NCBI RefSeq assembly: GCF_002775205.1
Contig: NC_036461.1
Location: 20,370,015-20,434,014 of the forward strand
Reading direction: 5' to 3'
Length of the DNA stretch: 64,000 nucleotides
Origin: Xiphophorus maculatus
Taxonomy: Eukaryota > Chordata > Actinopteri > Cyprinodontiformes > Poeciliidae
A model generated the notes under the pieces. That model did not search any database, was not told the DNA's origin, and saw only the letters and a program-made list of their open reading frames with translations. Positions within the stretch are counted from its first letter, which is position 1; each line of letters begins with the position of its first letter. Positions 1 to 26,746 of the stretch are shown piece by piece. Position numbers and translations under genes: made by a program.

Positions 1-189
1 TAAGGTCTTTGGCTGCCTGTTCTCTTCTTGCTGTTTGAATTTTTTTCATTGCAGGTTCTAGATTTCTGTTGACATGTAAATAGCAAAACTGTTGATTCAG
101 CGTCTGTATGAGTAGATGCTGTTAATTCCATAAGTTGTATATAATCCTGACTATACAATGTTCAAACGGGCTGATATTCTATAATCTAA

Positions 190-2787
<2,598 letters not shown>

Positions 2788-2890
2788 CCTCCCCCCCAGC
2801 TGATGCCTTAATACAGAAGAGGAAACTCTTCTCCTCCTTGCAGGTGGAGGAGGTGGGGCAAACCCTGTCTTTTGCTGCTTTGCACCAACA

Positions 2891-2896
2891 AATAAA
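2891..2896 (+). terminator. srp54: srp54 poly(A) signal AATAAA
   Basis: AATAAA lies about 104 bases after the srp54 stop codon, which fits a short 3' UTR. An alternative AATAAA-like stretch near 3156-3161 could give a longer UTR. Which one is used cannot be told from sequence. Confidence 0.6.
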
Positions 2897-3336
2897 ATAC
2901 AGTTTGTCCTTCAAGAAAAACATTGAAGGTAAATTGTGAGTATAAAGGAGTAGTTGAACTTTTCAGCAAATGTTTTTGTTTGTCAGAGAAACCTCTGGAA
3001 TGCTCCTCGGTCTTGTGGAAGACGAGCTGATGATTAACGGGCCTCATTACCTTTGGTTGGTAAAAATGTTTCCATGTAAAATTAAAACATAGTTTGAACC
3101 ATTACAGGAGTAAATGACACAGGATGAAATTGAGTAGTGACAGTGTTTTTGTCATAATAAAAAAATTTTATTGCATCATTTTAAACCTGGTGTGTATTTA
3201 TTTCATTGACTTTTTATTCTGATAAAATTTCACCAAGTTTAGCTGTTCTAAGGTTTTTATTAAAGTAATTTATTTTCAAATTCAGAAGTTCACAAAAATA
3301 CAAGATTGTGGTTTTTAAAAAGTTTGGGAAAGCCTC

Positions 3337-3610
3337 GATGATGATGATGATGATGATTATGTAGCTTTGTAAGTCTGAGTGATGATTTAGATTTGAATTA
3401 AAAGAAAATGATTTTTTTCCGTTATAAAAAAATACAAATTAACCAGATCTCAGTGAGAGAATTGTGGAATTCCACAAATCTGGTTCTACATTTGGTTTAA
3501 TATGTATATACATACATATTTATATATGTGTGTGCGTGTATATATGTGTATGTATATATGTACATACATATATACGCACATAGGCACATACATGTGTGTG
3601 TGTGTGATGT
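3337..3610. repeat. simple repeats between srp54 and sec23a
   Basis: A short (GAT)n run lies near 3337-3358, and an alternating purine-pyrimidine stretch of TATA, ACATA and TGTG units runs from about 3499 to 3608. The interval 2900-3640 between the two genes holds nothing else that I can identify. Confidence 0.8.
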
Positions 3611-3659
3611 CTTTGGAGCGACGCGGAATGTGGCTCCTCTGTTCCACTCAGAGTGAGAC

Positions 3660-3764
3660 CTCTTCCTTCGCATACCCTCTGTGTCTTGACGTGGCAACGG
3701 CTGCCGCCATATTGTTTTGCTTCGTTGTCAGCGCGAGGAGAGGAGCGGCGGATTCGCAGCGGCG
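3660..3764 (+). promoter_or_regulatory. sec23a: sec23a promoter and non-coding first exon
   Basis: A G+C-rich block precedes a strong donor (GGCG|GTAAGT, exon end 3764), and the next acceptor is at 5864 just before the sec23a start codon, so this is the likely 5' UTR exon. TGACGTGG at 3687-3694 matches the UPRE/CRE-like site bound by ATF6, XBP1 and the CREB3L family. GCCGCCATATTG at 3703-3714 is the reverse complement of a YY1 site, a motif often placed at the start of TATA-less housekeeping genes. No TATA box is apparent. The exact transcription start is unknown; just downstream of the YY1 site is an inference. Confidence 0.65.
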
Positions 3765-4679
3765 GTAAGTTCTGACTTTCTTTTGAAACAGTTTCTCGGC
3801 TGCACCCGAGAGATCTCTGGCTTCGCCTGGAACATTTTCTACTCCCATACGGGCTGCAGCTGCTTCTGGGCAGCCGAAGCGAAGCTGCCGTCCACCCGCT
3901 GGTAGCAGGAGATGACCTGAGGTTTAAACGGATTGTTTAGCATCTTTGGGAGTCCACATTTATCAGCTGTAAACACGAAACAGACAGTGAACCTTGTGAT
4001 GTCAGTCAGGCTAAAGACTTGTGCTGTTCTACACACCTTTTGTTTTTATATATAGATATGCTTAAAGTTAATGTGAGCCAAAGTATAACCAAGTCAGTGA
4101 AAACTGCCCGCGGGTGTTGGTCGTTCGGTGGGTGGGTGGGTGGGTGAGGGTTTTACATATTTATAAAATTACAATAAACATATTGAGAGTTGGATAAAGA
4201 ATGATCTAGTAGCTGAAGGATTGACTACTCAGGAGAAACAACTTTCCTCCCAGACATTTAAAGTCTGATCAATAAGCCTGCTGCTGCTGCAACATTCTCT
4301 ATTTGTTCTCTGAAATCAACAGCAAGCTAACTAGTCTCCAGATGATGTAGCTACTCTTTATGTGGGTAACGAAATCCAGAAGGCTACTCTATTTCTGGGG
4401 GGTGTGGGAGGCTGGAAGTTTTCTATAGGCCCTTAAACTTCTCCACATTTTATCATGTTTCCACCTTAAAGTTCAGTTTATTTTATGCATAATTGTAAAG
4501 TGGCCATGAAAATGACACCTGGATTTCTAAACTTTTTGCAAACACAAAGCTGAAAGCTGTGGAATGGATTATGTATTTATTCTCTGAGCCTTTAAGAAAC
4601 CCAACACGGAAATTTGAGGAAATTATTACTTAATAACAAACCTGTGGGGGATCAGCCTTATAATATACCTTATTGTTTT

Positions 4680-5010
4680 ATCAAGTCAATATTCACCAAG
4701 GTTACATACTCTAAAGGTTTCTTCCCAGTTGGTTCCTTTCCTCTGTCGCCATATGCCTCCGAAGTGGTTGATGTCAAGCCAGTAATTCCTCTCAGTAAGC
4801 TGGGATTCCCCAGATGGATAACTCTTTGCCATATATATAAGTCGGGTCGCACTGGAATGTACATGACTGATTTTGGACCAGTCTGACTAGATTGCATTGA
4901 ATTAAATGTAAACTTCTTGATTTGTATTGGACTTGTTGGTTTGGCAAAGTGCTTTGAGATGACAGCTGTGAGTTGGTCCCATATATGTAAATGCTTTGAA
5001 TAGATTAATA
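4680..5010. repeat. old interspersed repeat in sec23a intron 1, possibly family C
   Basis: The stretch TAAAGGTTTCTTCCCAGTTG with CTGTCGCCATATGCCTCC, then GCAAAGTGCTTTGAGATGAC near 4950, resembles the family C repeats at 22060 and 51290, ending in the AAGTGCTTTGAGA-type tail common in fish repeats. The copy is diverged and its borders are uncertain. Confidence 0.4.
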
Positions 5011-5097
5011 CAGACTCCATAGCACACTGGCAGAAAAAGGAATGGGGAGAAAATCCAGTTTCTCGATACACAAGAAGTTTAAAAATAAAAAAAAAAG

Positions 5098-5575
5098 TTA
5101 GAGCTGCACCAATCTGATATTAATATCTGTATTGATCCCAATATTGGGAAAAAATTCTAGATTTGGTATCGATGATAGAATACCCGATCCATAAGTCTAA
5201 TTTTATGCTTTGTGCTTTGAGTGACATCGTGCTTTGTTATTCATTTTACATAATATTTAGAATTTTAAATTGTAAATAGTCAGCCTTTTATTTTTATTAG
5301 TTTCAGTTTCTTTATTATTTATTTTCCATTAGCTGTTCTACTCCTAATTACACTGACTGAACAAATAAAAGCTGTTTTTCCATGTTGAAGCTAGTGAATT
5401 TAGTGGTATATTTCAGTGTGCTGTATTAGTGCAGAGTGAGCAAATTAATTTGTAATTCAGTACATTTACATATGTTTAAAAAAAAAGAAAAGTTTTATGT
5501 CGTTTCAGCTGTTTTTGTGTATTGGATTGCATCGGCCGATACTGGGCCTCAGACATTGGTATCTGTAACAGAAGT
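5098..5575 (+). mobile_element. family E repeat (probable hAT-like MITE), copy 1
   Basis: This stretch starts TTAGAGCTGCACCAATC and contains GTGCTTTGTTATTCATTTTA followed by an AATATTTAGAATT block. The reverse complement of 11450-11500 carries the same blocks, so the two are copies of one family in opposite orientation. The GAGATGCAC-type end recurs at 15749 and 50479. No coding capacity is visible. Superfamily placement is by end sequence only. Confidence 0.6.
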
Positions 5576-5875
5576 GAAAAAAAGTGGATCTTTGCATTAA
5601 AAAAAGCACTTAGCTATTTTTAATCAAAACACAGCAATTCCAAATAAAAACATGACAACAATCAACTGCATTGATTTAAAACAGAAAAGCAGCAATTCTT
5701 CCCACTACATGGAAATTGCGTTGTGATCAGTTGCAGAAGAGAAACCAGTCAAAGTTTGACTCTTTAGCGTGTCTTGATTGATATATTTAACCTTTGAACC
5801 CTGACGTTCCACTGAGCATTGTGCTTGTTGTTTACTGTACTCTAAATCTGCCAACCCCCCACAGCTTTCCTGTGA

Positions 5876-19171
<13,296 letters not shown>

Positions 19172-19801
19172 TGACCCCGTCTCGTGCATGCGTTCGCTGC
19201 CTGAACCGAGCAACAAGCACCCCGTTTCCGTCAGTGTTACTTTCAGCAGCAGGTCCAGGATATTTCCACTCGTTAGTTTGTTTTCATTTTGCCGCAAAGT
19301 CACACGGCCGCTCCTGCGCCGGTCAGTAAAAGTTCTCATCTAATCTAAACCCGAGCAGGTCAGGACCGCGCCTACAGAGCAGTAAGCAGCTCTGGTGTCT
19401 TTCTGCGTGTCAACTTTGCTTCACCTGAATGTTACAAACATTTGAAGTAAGACTTTTAAAGAGTCTGCCAGCGTGACATCCAACCAAAACTCCAACCGTA
19501 ACCTGTGAGCAGCTTCGAAACCAGCTTGGAGTCTTTGCAATGAATGTGTTGATGGTTTATATTTCCATATTTGACTAATTTCACAAACATTCAAGCAGCT
19601 GCTTCATAGTAAACAGTCAGCCGCAATCCCCCCGTCCCCTTGTTTTGGTTCTACAGTGTTTGTTTCTATTTATGTGAGCCAGTTTGTCGTCTTCTCCTCG
19701 ACTGGTTTCTTTAAAGAAATCGTTTCCAATTCAAAAACTAAGAGTTTTGCCCAGGCAAGTGAATGCATGTATTCCTGTCATTCTGTCTGTTTCATGTTTG
19801 C

Positions 19802-19807
19802 AGTAAA
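19802..19807 (+). terminator. sec23a: possible sec23a poly(A) signal (AGTAAA variant)
   Basis: AGTAAA about 650 bases past the stop, followed by GT-rich sequence (GTGCTGTGG, TGTCTGTGTT), is a plausible cleavage context. No AATAAA occurs in the first 650 bases of the 3' UTR, so this variant is my best candidate. It needs 3' end data. Confidence 0.35.
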
Positions 19808-19869
19808 GCTGTGCTGTGGAGAGCCCACTGATGTCTGTGTTTTCCTTCAGATTTAGCCCAGGAAATGAA

Positions 19870-21190
19870 AATGGTCATGAGATGAAAGGTAAAGCTGCAC
19901 TGCCCCCTTCTGGAATCTAAAGACAACACCTGAATCCCATTTCCAATAATGAATCCCTCTTTAACTTTGTCACCTAATTCTGGAACATAAACATAAGTAA
20001 CATCATTTGTTGCTATATATGTTGTGAACTGTTCTAGTGGTTATCAATTTTTGTATTTTTTTTTCTTTTGGCAAGGCAATTTTATTTGACTTTAGTTTCA
20101 GCAACCAGGCTGCTCAAAGTGCTTCATATGATTACAATGAAAAATAAAACAAACGAGCAAAATGGAAAATCATTACATCACAGTGGTAAAGTAATGGAAA
20201 AATGATGATGGACTGAAAAACAGACCACAGTCCGATGTTCCAGTTAACTTGTTGGGTATGAAAGGCAACTTTAAAACACCTGGAGCTGCTTAACTTATTC
20301 CTGATAACCTTCCATACTTGACCATTAAGTTCCATCCATGCTTGATGGAACTTTGCGTTTTCTCTCTACCAGAAACACCTGAAGAACAGTCACTTTACGA
20401 ATAGCTAAAAAATAAATAAATAAAGGCTGTGGGCTAGTTAAAGTCCAAATATAAACCTCATTCAGTTTCCCTCCGGAAACACCCTTAACCTTTTTTCTGG
20501 TCTTTCATATTTAATTCCAAGAAAACACACTGAAGTTTGTTTTTACAAAATCATACGTGATTTTGTAAAAGTTTGGGCCGTCTTCAGTCGCTCCAACTGT
20601 GCTCCTGTGTGCTGATGCTGTTTACCAGTTTTGCTATGATGTCAGAGGCCTGTAGCTTTCAGAGCGCCAAGTGTCAACACGCCCATTACATTTCTAACCA
20701 TGAGAAAACCTTTGTCAGAAACGGCTTTCCCCTCCACGGCCGTACTTCCTGTCATTCTTTGCACAGCGCTGCCTGGAAATGCCTAAGTCACCACTTACCC
20801 TATCGGCTTCCCTGCGCCTTTCCACTGTTTGTTCAAATCCGAGCTGTGAGCAAGTTTGAAGAGAATAAAAACGCTGATAAGACGTGTCCTCTATAGTGTC
20901 CCGAGACTCAGAACGGGAAAGTTGCCGTAAAACCGATTTGTTTGCACTTCTACACGCAGCATCTCATTAACACCACCTATTAGTGGACACGTCCTTTGTT
21001 AAACCCATGTGTTAAAAAGCAATGGAACAGGTGTACCTAATAAAGTGGCCACTGGAATTGAGAAAATCCCACCTGCTGCTGTCACATGTCCACTTCCCAG
21101 GATTACGTCAGCTTAGAAAATACTAAATCGCAAGCTGAGGTTTTGGTCTGAATGTCTCAGAGTTTTTCAATCTGATTAGTTGATGGCGTG
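19870..21190. other. intergenic DNA between sec23a and clec14a
   Basis: No gene is apparent. There is a probable repeat near 20080-20150 (GGCAATTTTATTTGACTTT, CTCAAAGTGCTTCATATGAT), a perfect hairpin with 13-bp arms at 20541-20553 and 20558-20570 around a TACG loop, and a repeat terminus at 21028-21055 (CAGGTGTACCTAATAAAGTG), a phrase that recurs at the ends of fish transposable elements. Confidence 0.5.
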
Positions 21191-21199
21191 CAGGAAAAC

Positions 21200-21531
21200 A
21201 GCTGACCATATCAAGACCCAACACACTTCCTGTCCAGGAGAAGACAGAGGGAGGCTACGGGGGGTGCTGGGTGGAAGGGAGTGAAGTCAGCAATTTGCCA
21301 GCACAGCTACTGTGAAGGAGGAACCGGAGGAAAGAAATAAGAGGTAAACTGGAAGACGTGGAAAGAAAGAAGATTTTTTTTTTCCAGAGTCAGGAGGACA
21401 AAACTGTAAAGAGTGGAGGAGACAACAGCAGCTGTCCAGGGAAGACAATAACCTGAGAACAAACGGAGCAGAAAGAGGGAGAGGAGGAGGAAAAGAAACG
21501 ACCGAATCAAAACCTGGACGAGTAACTAACG
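21200..21531 (+). promoter_or_regulatory. clec14a: probable clec14a promoter and non-coding first exon
   Basis: A purine-rich stretch ends in a strong donor (TAACG|GTAAGAG, exon end 21531). The clec14a start codon is preceded by an acceptor (TTTTGACAG, ending 22486), so a 955-bp intron in the 5' UTR is likely. The start of transcription is not visible; the left border is approximate. GGAG and GGAA words (ETS-type, usual for endothelial genes) are frequent from 21310 to 21500. Confidence 0.45.
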
Positions 21532-22059
21532 GTAAGAGAGACCAATTAACCAGACGGAGAACAGATTCATTTATTTCTGGGTGGTTGTTTTTTTTTTGTG
21601 ACATCTTCTTAGTAAAGTTTCAGCTTAGAAAAGCGTTTACATTGACACAAATAGCATGAAGAAATGATGTAAAGTGAGTGTGAAAGTTGAAATATTTGCT
21701 TTTAGAAACTGATCACCCAGTCCAAACATCTTAAGCTCAAATTCAGCCAATCTGACCGGAGATCCACGGCAGGAAAATCTACAGACAAGATCCTTTATAG
21801 AAAAAGTAAAAATTCTAAAGTTTACAAAGAAGAATAGGCAAACATTTCAGTCTAATTAAGACTAAAGGTCTGTGTGTTATTCATTTAGTGAATAGTTGCT
21901 GAAATAAATTTCAGTTAAACACAGTTAAATTCAATTGATCATTTCATGATAAATTCCATGATTATACATCCTCATGGAAATAATTGACTTCCAAGAAATA
22001 GGCTGATTGTCAAACTGGTTTGTTTGCTCTCAGTTAAACTGCTTGTGGCAGACGACCGT

Positions 22060-22390
22060 CCGGACTGAGCCAGGTTCTGCTTCTGCTGGAGGTTTCTTCC
22101 TGTTAAAGGGAACGTCTTCCCACCCTGGCCCTACCTGCATGCTCAGTACGAGGGATTGCTGTCTGGATTCTGTTGCTTTGTTCTCGTGAAGGAGGTCTCT
22201 GTACAATCTGTTGGGTTTCCTTAGATAGAAACTTTTTTTTTTTTTAGCTAATTTAAATAATGAATTGAACTTGATGCTCTGTTTGATGACTAGAAACAAT
22301 CAGAATGTGTATGTTTGTTTGAACTGAAATAACTTTTTTTGTAAAGTGCCTCAAGTTAAATTGTGCCATATAAAAAAATCTGGATTAAAA
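22060..22390 (+). repeat. family C interspersed repeat in clec14a 5' UTR intron
   Basis: GAGCCAGGTTCTGCTTCTGC then TGGAGGTTTCTTCCTGTTAA and a tail with AAGTGCCTCAAGTTAAATTG is a widespread fish repeat. Related copies lie at 46620-46745, 51290-51510 and 51885-52010. Confidence 0.65.
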
Positions 22391-22521
22391 TGAAATTGTT
22401 GTGAATAAAACTGCGGGAACAAACTGGCCAATTATCCTATTCCTGACCATCATGGCTTTAATTAATAATATTGCTTATTTTGACAGTGACATCATCACCA
22501 AAGGGGGCGGAGCTTGAGGAA

Positions 22522-23592
22522 ATGGAATTTTGGCTCTGCTGCTGGTGGAGTTCCCTTTGGATGGTTGTCTTCCTGCTGAGAAATGTCTCCAGCGACTTGT
22601 CCTCACACCCCCAATACAGTCTGAGCAACAGCAAAGCTTCCTTTGACCAGGCCATGATGAACTGCCGTCCTGGTGTTCTGCCCTCTGTGGCCACCCAGCA
22701 AGAGCGCCAGGAAATATTTCAGCTTCTCAGCAAGTCAAAGCTATTTCAGGAAAATATCACCGTCTGGGTCGGGCTGAGGAAGTCTAAACACGAATGTAGT
22801 ACTGATGGACAACCTCTGAGAGGATTCAAGTGGGTAGAGAACGGTAACCAGGCCAGCGCCATCAACTGGCTGGAGGAGCCGAAGCTCACCTGCACAGGGC
22901 TATTATGTGGGGCTCTGAGGCAGCAGCAGGTCCAGTCAGAAGTTACTTGGGGTTTAATTCCCACCAGCTGTAAAACCCCCTACCATTTCATCTGCAAAGG
23001 GAGCGATGCGCATACGGAGCTACAGCTGAAAACGAGCCCGACAACATCAAAACCCGACTCGGCAACGTTCCGTCCCAACGTCCCAAAGACATCAGAGCCA
23101 GAATCCTGTGAGCATTCCAAAGACCCCAAGCATCCCAGCATTCGCTTCCTGGTGCCTGATTCCAGCGACGGCAACAAAGTCCTGATTGAGTGTTGGTCTG
23201 CCATAAAGTTAGACCTGTTCTGCTCAGGAGTTCCTGCTGTTTGGCGAGTGCTGGATGGCTCCCCCGCTAATTTCAGCATCATCTGCCAGAAGTGTGAAAA
23301 AGGCTTCCAGAAAGACAGCTCAGGGTTCTGCGTTGACGTGGATGAATGCAGCACCGGGAAACCCTGCCAGCACACCTGCCAGAACACCGAGGGTTCCTAC
23401 AGGTGTGTCTGTGCCGATGAGCAGGACTCCTCATGTGAGGAGGTAGCACCAGCTACATCTGACAAGAAGTCACTGTCACACATCCTGATCCCCGTACTGG
23501 CTGTGGTTGCTGTGCTGCTGGTGATACTGATAATCGTTGGCGTGGTGAAATGCTGTTTAAAGAGGCGCAAGAAGATGAAGACCAAACCATAA
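22522..23592 (+). CDS. clec14a: clec14a-like, group XIV C-type lectin type I membrane protein
   Basis: CLEC14A is an endothelial surface protein involved in vessel sprouting and cell-cell contact; that role is family knowledge. The single coding exon gives 356 residues from ATG 22522. I chose this methionine because a signal peptide follows it at once (residues 1-24, FWLCCWWSSLWMVVFLL); an in-frame ATG at 22471 lies upstream of the acceptor and would hide it. Residues 32-160 form a C-type lectin domain with six cysteines or more; the WND calcium motif is replaced by WGLIP, so sugar binding by calcium is unlikely, as in other group XIV members. Then comes a Ser/Thr/Pro-rich stretch, a cysteine-rich module, a calcium-binding EGF-like domain at about 272-305 (DVDECSTGKPCQHTC), a membrane span at about 320-341 and a short basic tail KRRKKMKTKP. 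NxS/T sites include N78 and the NFS near residue 249. Position between sec23a and foxa1 matches human CLEC14A. A thrombomodulin or CD93 paralogue is less likely because it would have more EGF repeats. Confidence 0.85.
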   Translation: MEFWLCCWWSSLWMVVFLLRNVSSDLSSHPQYSLSNSKASFDQAMMNCRPGVLPSVATQQERQEIFQLLSKSKLFQENITVWVGLRKSKHECSTDGQPLRGFKWVENGNQASAINWLEEPKLTCTGLLCGALRQQQVQSEVTWGLIPTSCKTPYHFICKGSDAHTELQLKTSPTTSKPDSATFRPNVPKTSEPESCEHSKDPKHPSIRFLVPDSSDGNKVLIECWSAIKLDLFCSGVPAVWRVLDGSPANFSIICQKCEKGFQKDSSGFCVDVDECSTGKPCQHTCQNTEGSYRCVCADEQDSSCEEVAPATSDKKSLSHILIPVLAVVAVLLVILIIVGVVKCCLKRRKKMKTKP

Positions 23593-23644
23593 ACAACAAG
23601 GAGTCCTGTGTATGCCACTGAGGACGTGTTAAAGAGCTGTTTGA

Positions 23645-24215
23645 TTTGGGGTATTATGTAAAATCAACCTTTTTTGAGCTTGTGATGTGATTCCCTCATC
23701 AAGAACATACCTGGAGTGTTGCTTTGATTCTTTCACGCATCTTTGAGAAATCCTTGAATCTCCCATGGCAACCATTGGGGTTGTATAAACACTTGCTCTC
23801 ACAAAGTGCTACCTAAGTTCCTCATTGAAGCTACAACCCCCAACCAAGCTTCTGCTCTACAGAGTACCCTTCCCCTACTCAACTCCTCCAGACTAGTGGC
23901 AGCAGCAATTAGCAAACACCTGGTGGAACTGGGAGTCTGCTGAACTCATCATACGAACTAAGTGCAGTGCTACAAAGAACAGTTGTAAACGGCACAGTGG
24001 AGGAGCATTTTTATGATGACTTCTTGTAGGTTTAGTATTGGAAAGATCAGGAGCTTCTTAAAGAGACAGAGGTATCAAATTGCAAAGCTAAATTTCTTTT
24101 CAAGTCATATTTGATATATGCAGCTTTCTGACAGTAACAGTTACTTGATTGTGCTGTAAAATGGCACTTTGTGCCTGAATAATGCCTCTTCAAACCTTAA
24201 GGAATTAGAAATTAT
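23645..24215 (+). mobile_element. family A repeat inside the clec14a 3' UTR
   Basis: TATTATGTAAAATCAACC opens the copy, with TTCCCTCATCAAGAACATAC, CTCCCATGGCAACCATTGG and GCAATTAGCAAACACCTGG following in the same order as in the copies at 30337, 45195 and 53660. Since it lies before the likely poly(A) signal at 24320, it is probably transcribed as part of the clec14a mRNA. Confidence 0.75.
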
Positions 24216-24319
24216 AACTTTAAAATCATCTTACCTAATAACTTCTCCCTTGTTGGTATGAACTGGAATGATTTTATTGTATATTTCTCTGTAACTGAAT
24301 CTGAAATGGGGGAATTGAA

Positions 24320-24325
24320 AATAAA
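24320..24325 (+). terminator. clec14a: possible clec14a poly(A) signal AATAAA
   Basis: AATAAA about 730 bases after the stop codon is the first canonical signal downstream. A second candidate, GTTAAATAAAG, follows at 24421-24431. Confidence 0.5.
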
Positions 24326-25146
24326 CTAGATTGAAACTGAATTGTTTTGAACAGTTGTAAAAAAAAATAAAATAAGAAAAGCAGCACTCAGGTAAATTTA
24401 TCTGTAATTGTGATTTATTTGTTAAATAAAGATTTGCTTTTAAAGCCTTCTATTGCATCTCAGATTCTTTCCGCTCAGTTTCTCCAACAGTCAAAAAGAA
24501 AGGACAGTTTTCCTCATAACATCTGTTGGACTTCATTCATTTTTGTCTCTGTGCTCCTCCAGGTCCATTAACCAGTTTCAGGACCCGACCAGAACCTCCC
24601 AGTGTAAATTACCTTGAGAAATAATGAGATTTAGTTATATAAAAAAAACAGGCTGTAATGCCGAAAAATGATCAAGTGTTACAAGCCATACATGTCATAC
24701 TGATGGAACAAATACAGAGTTAGTTAGCTCACCTTATAGATGAAACCAAGTGAGGCAAAGATTGTAGCGAGTTTAGCTTTTTATTCTTCTCTGCAATCTG
24801 TACCCTCCCTAAAGGGTTGTCTAATCAGTTTCAATCTGTTAACATATGACTGATGGCAGTCACACATAAACACGGTTATGTAAGCTGCAGTGTGTGCGTG
24901 TAAGCAGATAACAGAGGCTAAAAGAGATAGAGGGAAAGACAGAATCCCTAACATCCATGGTGTTCAACATCAGGGTGCTCAAACATTGTTGTGAGTTTAA
25001 TGGTGAAAATAAAACAAGGCCAAAAATCTGGAACGAAATAATCCAATTTTCACAAGTGTTTGTCTCCTATGTGTTTAGAAAGTGGCTTCCTGTTTGCTGG
25101 AGCCCAGCACTACAGAAGACAGGAAATGTTTCCCCTCACACTGTCT

Positions 25147-25315
25147 TTATCACAGGGGCGGCCCGGTTGGTAGAACACGTGCACCATGTTCAGAGGCTAG
25201 TCCTCAACGCGGTTCTCCTGGGTCATTTGGTCATTTGCTGCATGTCTTTTCCACCCTACTTCCTGTCAAGTTACTATTCAATAAGGGCAATTAGTGCCAA
25301 TAAATAAAAAGAAAA
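25147..25315 (+). mobile_element. tRNA-derived SINE
   Basis: The head GGCGGCCCGGTTGGTAGAAC resembles a tRNA A box region, and the tail TCATTTGCTGCATGTCTTTT, then TTCCTGTCAAGTTACTATTC and AATAAATAAAAAG, is the usual 3' part of a very common fish SINE. The head is diverged, so the copy is old. Confidence 0.65.
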
Positions 25316-25321
25316 AGTCTT

Positions 25322-25440
25322 CGACGTGGCGTGGCACATTGTTTAGAGCGGGCGGCATTATGAACCTCGACTCGGCCATCCCGAGTTCCTTTCCCCTTCC
25401 TTTCTGATTACTGTGGAATAAAGGCTGTAAATTCAGAAAA
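25322..25440 (+). mobile_element. second, truncated SINE-like copy
   Basis: GCGGCATTATGAACCTCGAC and CCCGAGTTCCTTTCCCCTTC, then GTGGAATAAAGGCTGTAAAT and an A-rich end, repeat the layout of the element just upstream. The two lie in tandem, 7 bp apart. Confidence 0.45.
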
Positions 25441-26746
25441 AATGCTGCTCTTCACCCCCAACATAGACTTTGTCAAATGGGATGTCATGTGACTTTTGAA
25501 GGTTATCTGGCTTATGCGAATGTGGAGCAACGCAAAAGTATTTAAATCTTTCAATAGACTTTCTCTAAGTCTGCCACAGTTTCATCTCAAGCCTGTCTGG
25601 ACCAATGGACAGCAGCACTTTATGACGGGCCATGTGGCTGGCCACCCTGGACACTATCTTTAGGGTGTAACACAAAAAGCACATTTTCTATTGTTTACTG
25701 AATATAACCATACAGTACATCACTTGAGGCTAATGAGACGTTAGCATCTGAGCTGGACATTCCTATTCAGTGCTCAATTAAAGGGCTAATCCTTTTTTTA
25801 AGGAACATTTGACGACGTTGGCAGTAATGGCATCTGTTTTCCCCAATAGAAGGCCACTGAGGTTAATGTTCTGATGTGCTACAATAATTCTCCACTTTAA
25901 TTTTCTCTGTTCTCCTCCCTGACGACATGTTTATCCACACGCTGTCATTCAGCTGCAGTCACTCAGGAGGTTGACTCCCTGCCTCAATTCAGAACTGTGT
26001 ACTTTATATGCAGCCTGCTGCTGCATAGATCCATCTGACTGAAAGTGTTTCATGTATTTACTCCATCCAGATCAGACTATTGCAACCCCAAATTGACTGG
26101 TATCCACTTTAATCCTTTAGTATCCAGAACTAATGATCTTGATATATTTGAATTATAATCAAATTTATTTTATAGATTTAAACTGGACTTATTTACCTTC
26201 TCCATAAATTCCTTTACTTTTATGGTGAAATTTTGTTGCACAGATTAAATGAAATTATAATTAAACTTATTTGTTCCTGTGGTAATGTGTAATCTGTTAG
26301 CTCTGACGCCATCTGGTGGCAGTAGTTGACTGTTGCATCTCTTCCAGTGGATTTATTTCATTTACCGTCCTATGGTTTGTTCTAATGGATTTACAGAATA
26401 CATGAATAATCTTCAAATTGGATAATTTGAAGTTTAGTGGAGCAGCTCGCTTTATAGGCTATTTTGTTGTCATTATTCTACAAGTGTTAAAAAATGCCTG
26501 TTAAAGATAGATTAAACTACTAACTTTGTGGTTTTTTTTTTTTTTTTAGAAATATTGTTTATACTAGAACTCCTGGGATTGTGTTTCAATATATATTGTT
26601 TAGTTAAAATACACATTTTCATTTTACTAGACATGCTATTAAAAAGAGATGTTTTTTTTCTCCTTTTTTTTTTTTTAACCAAATGTTATAACTAATGTAC
26701 AGAAAAGAAAAGTGTTGTTCTATAGTATGCAACTGATTATATATTT

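Larger units (their letters stand above)
24330..26745. other. gene-free DNA downstream of clec14a
   Basis: Apart from the two SINE copies I see no exon. CCATCTGGTGGCAG at 26309-26322 resembles a CTCF core. T-rich runs at 26531-26548 and 26660-26677 mark diverged repeat DNA. Confidence 0.5.

Noticed and set aside
22980-23387. Minus-strand frame of 135 residues across clec14a
   Set aside because: Antisense shadow of the clec14a coding exon; it has no domain.
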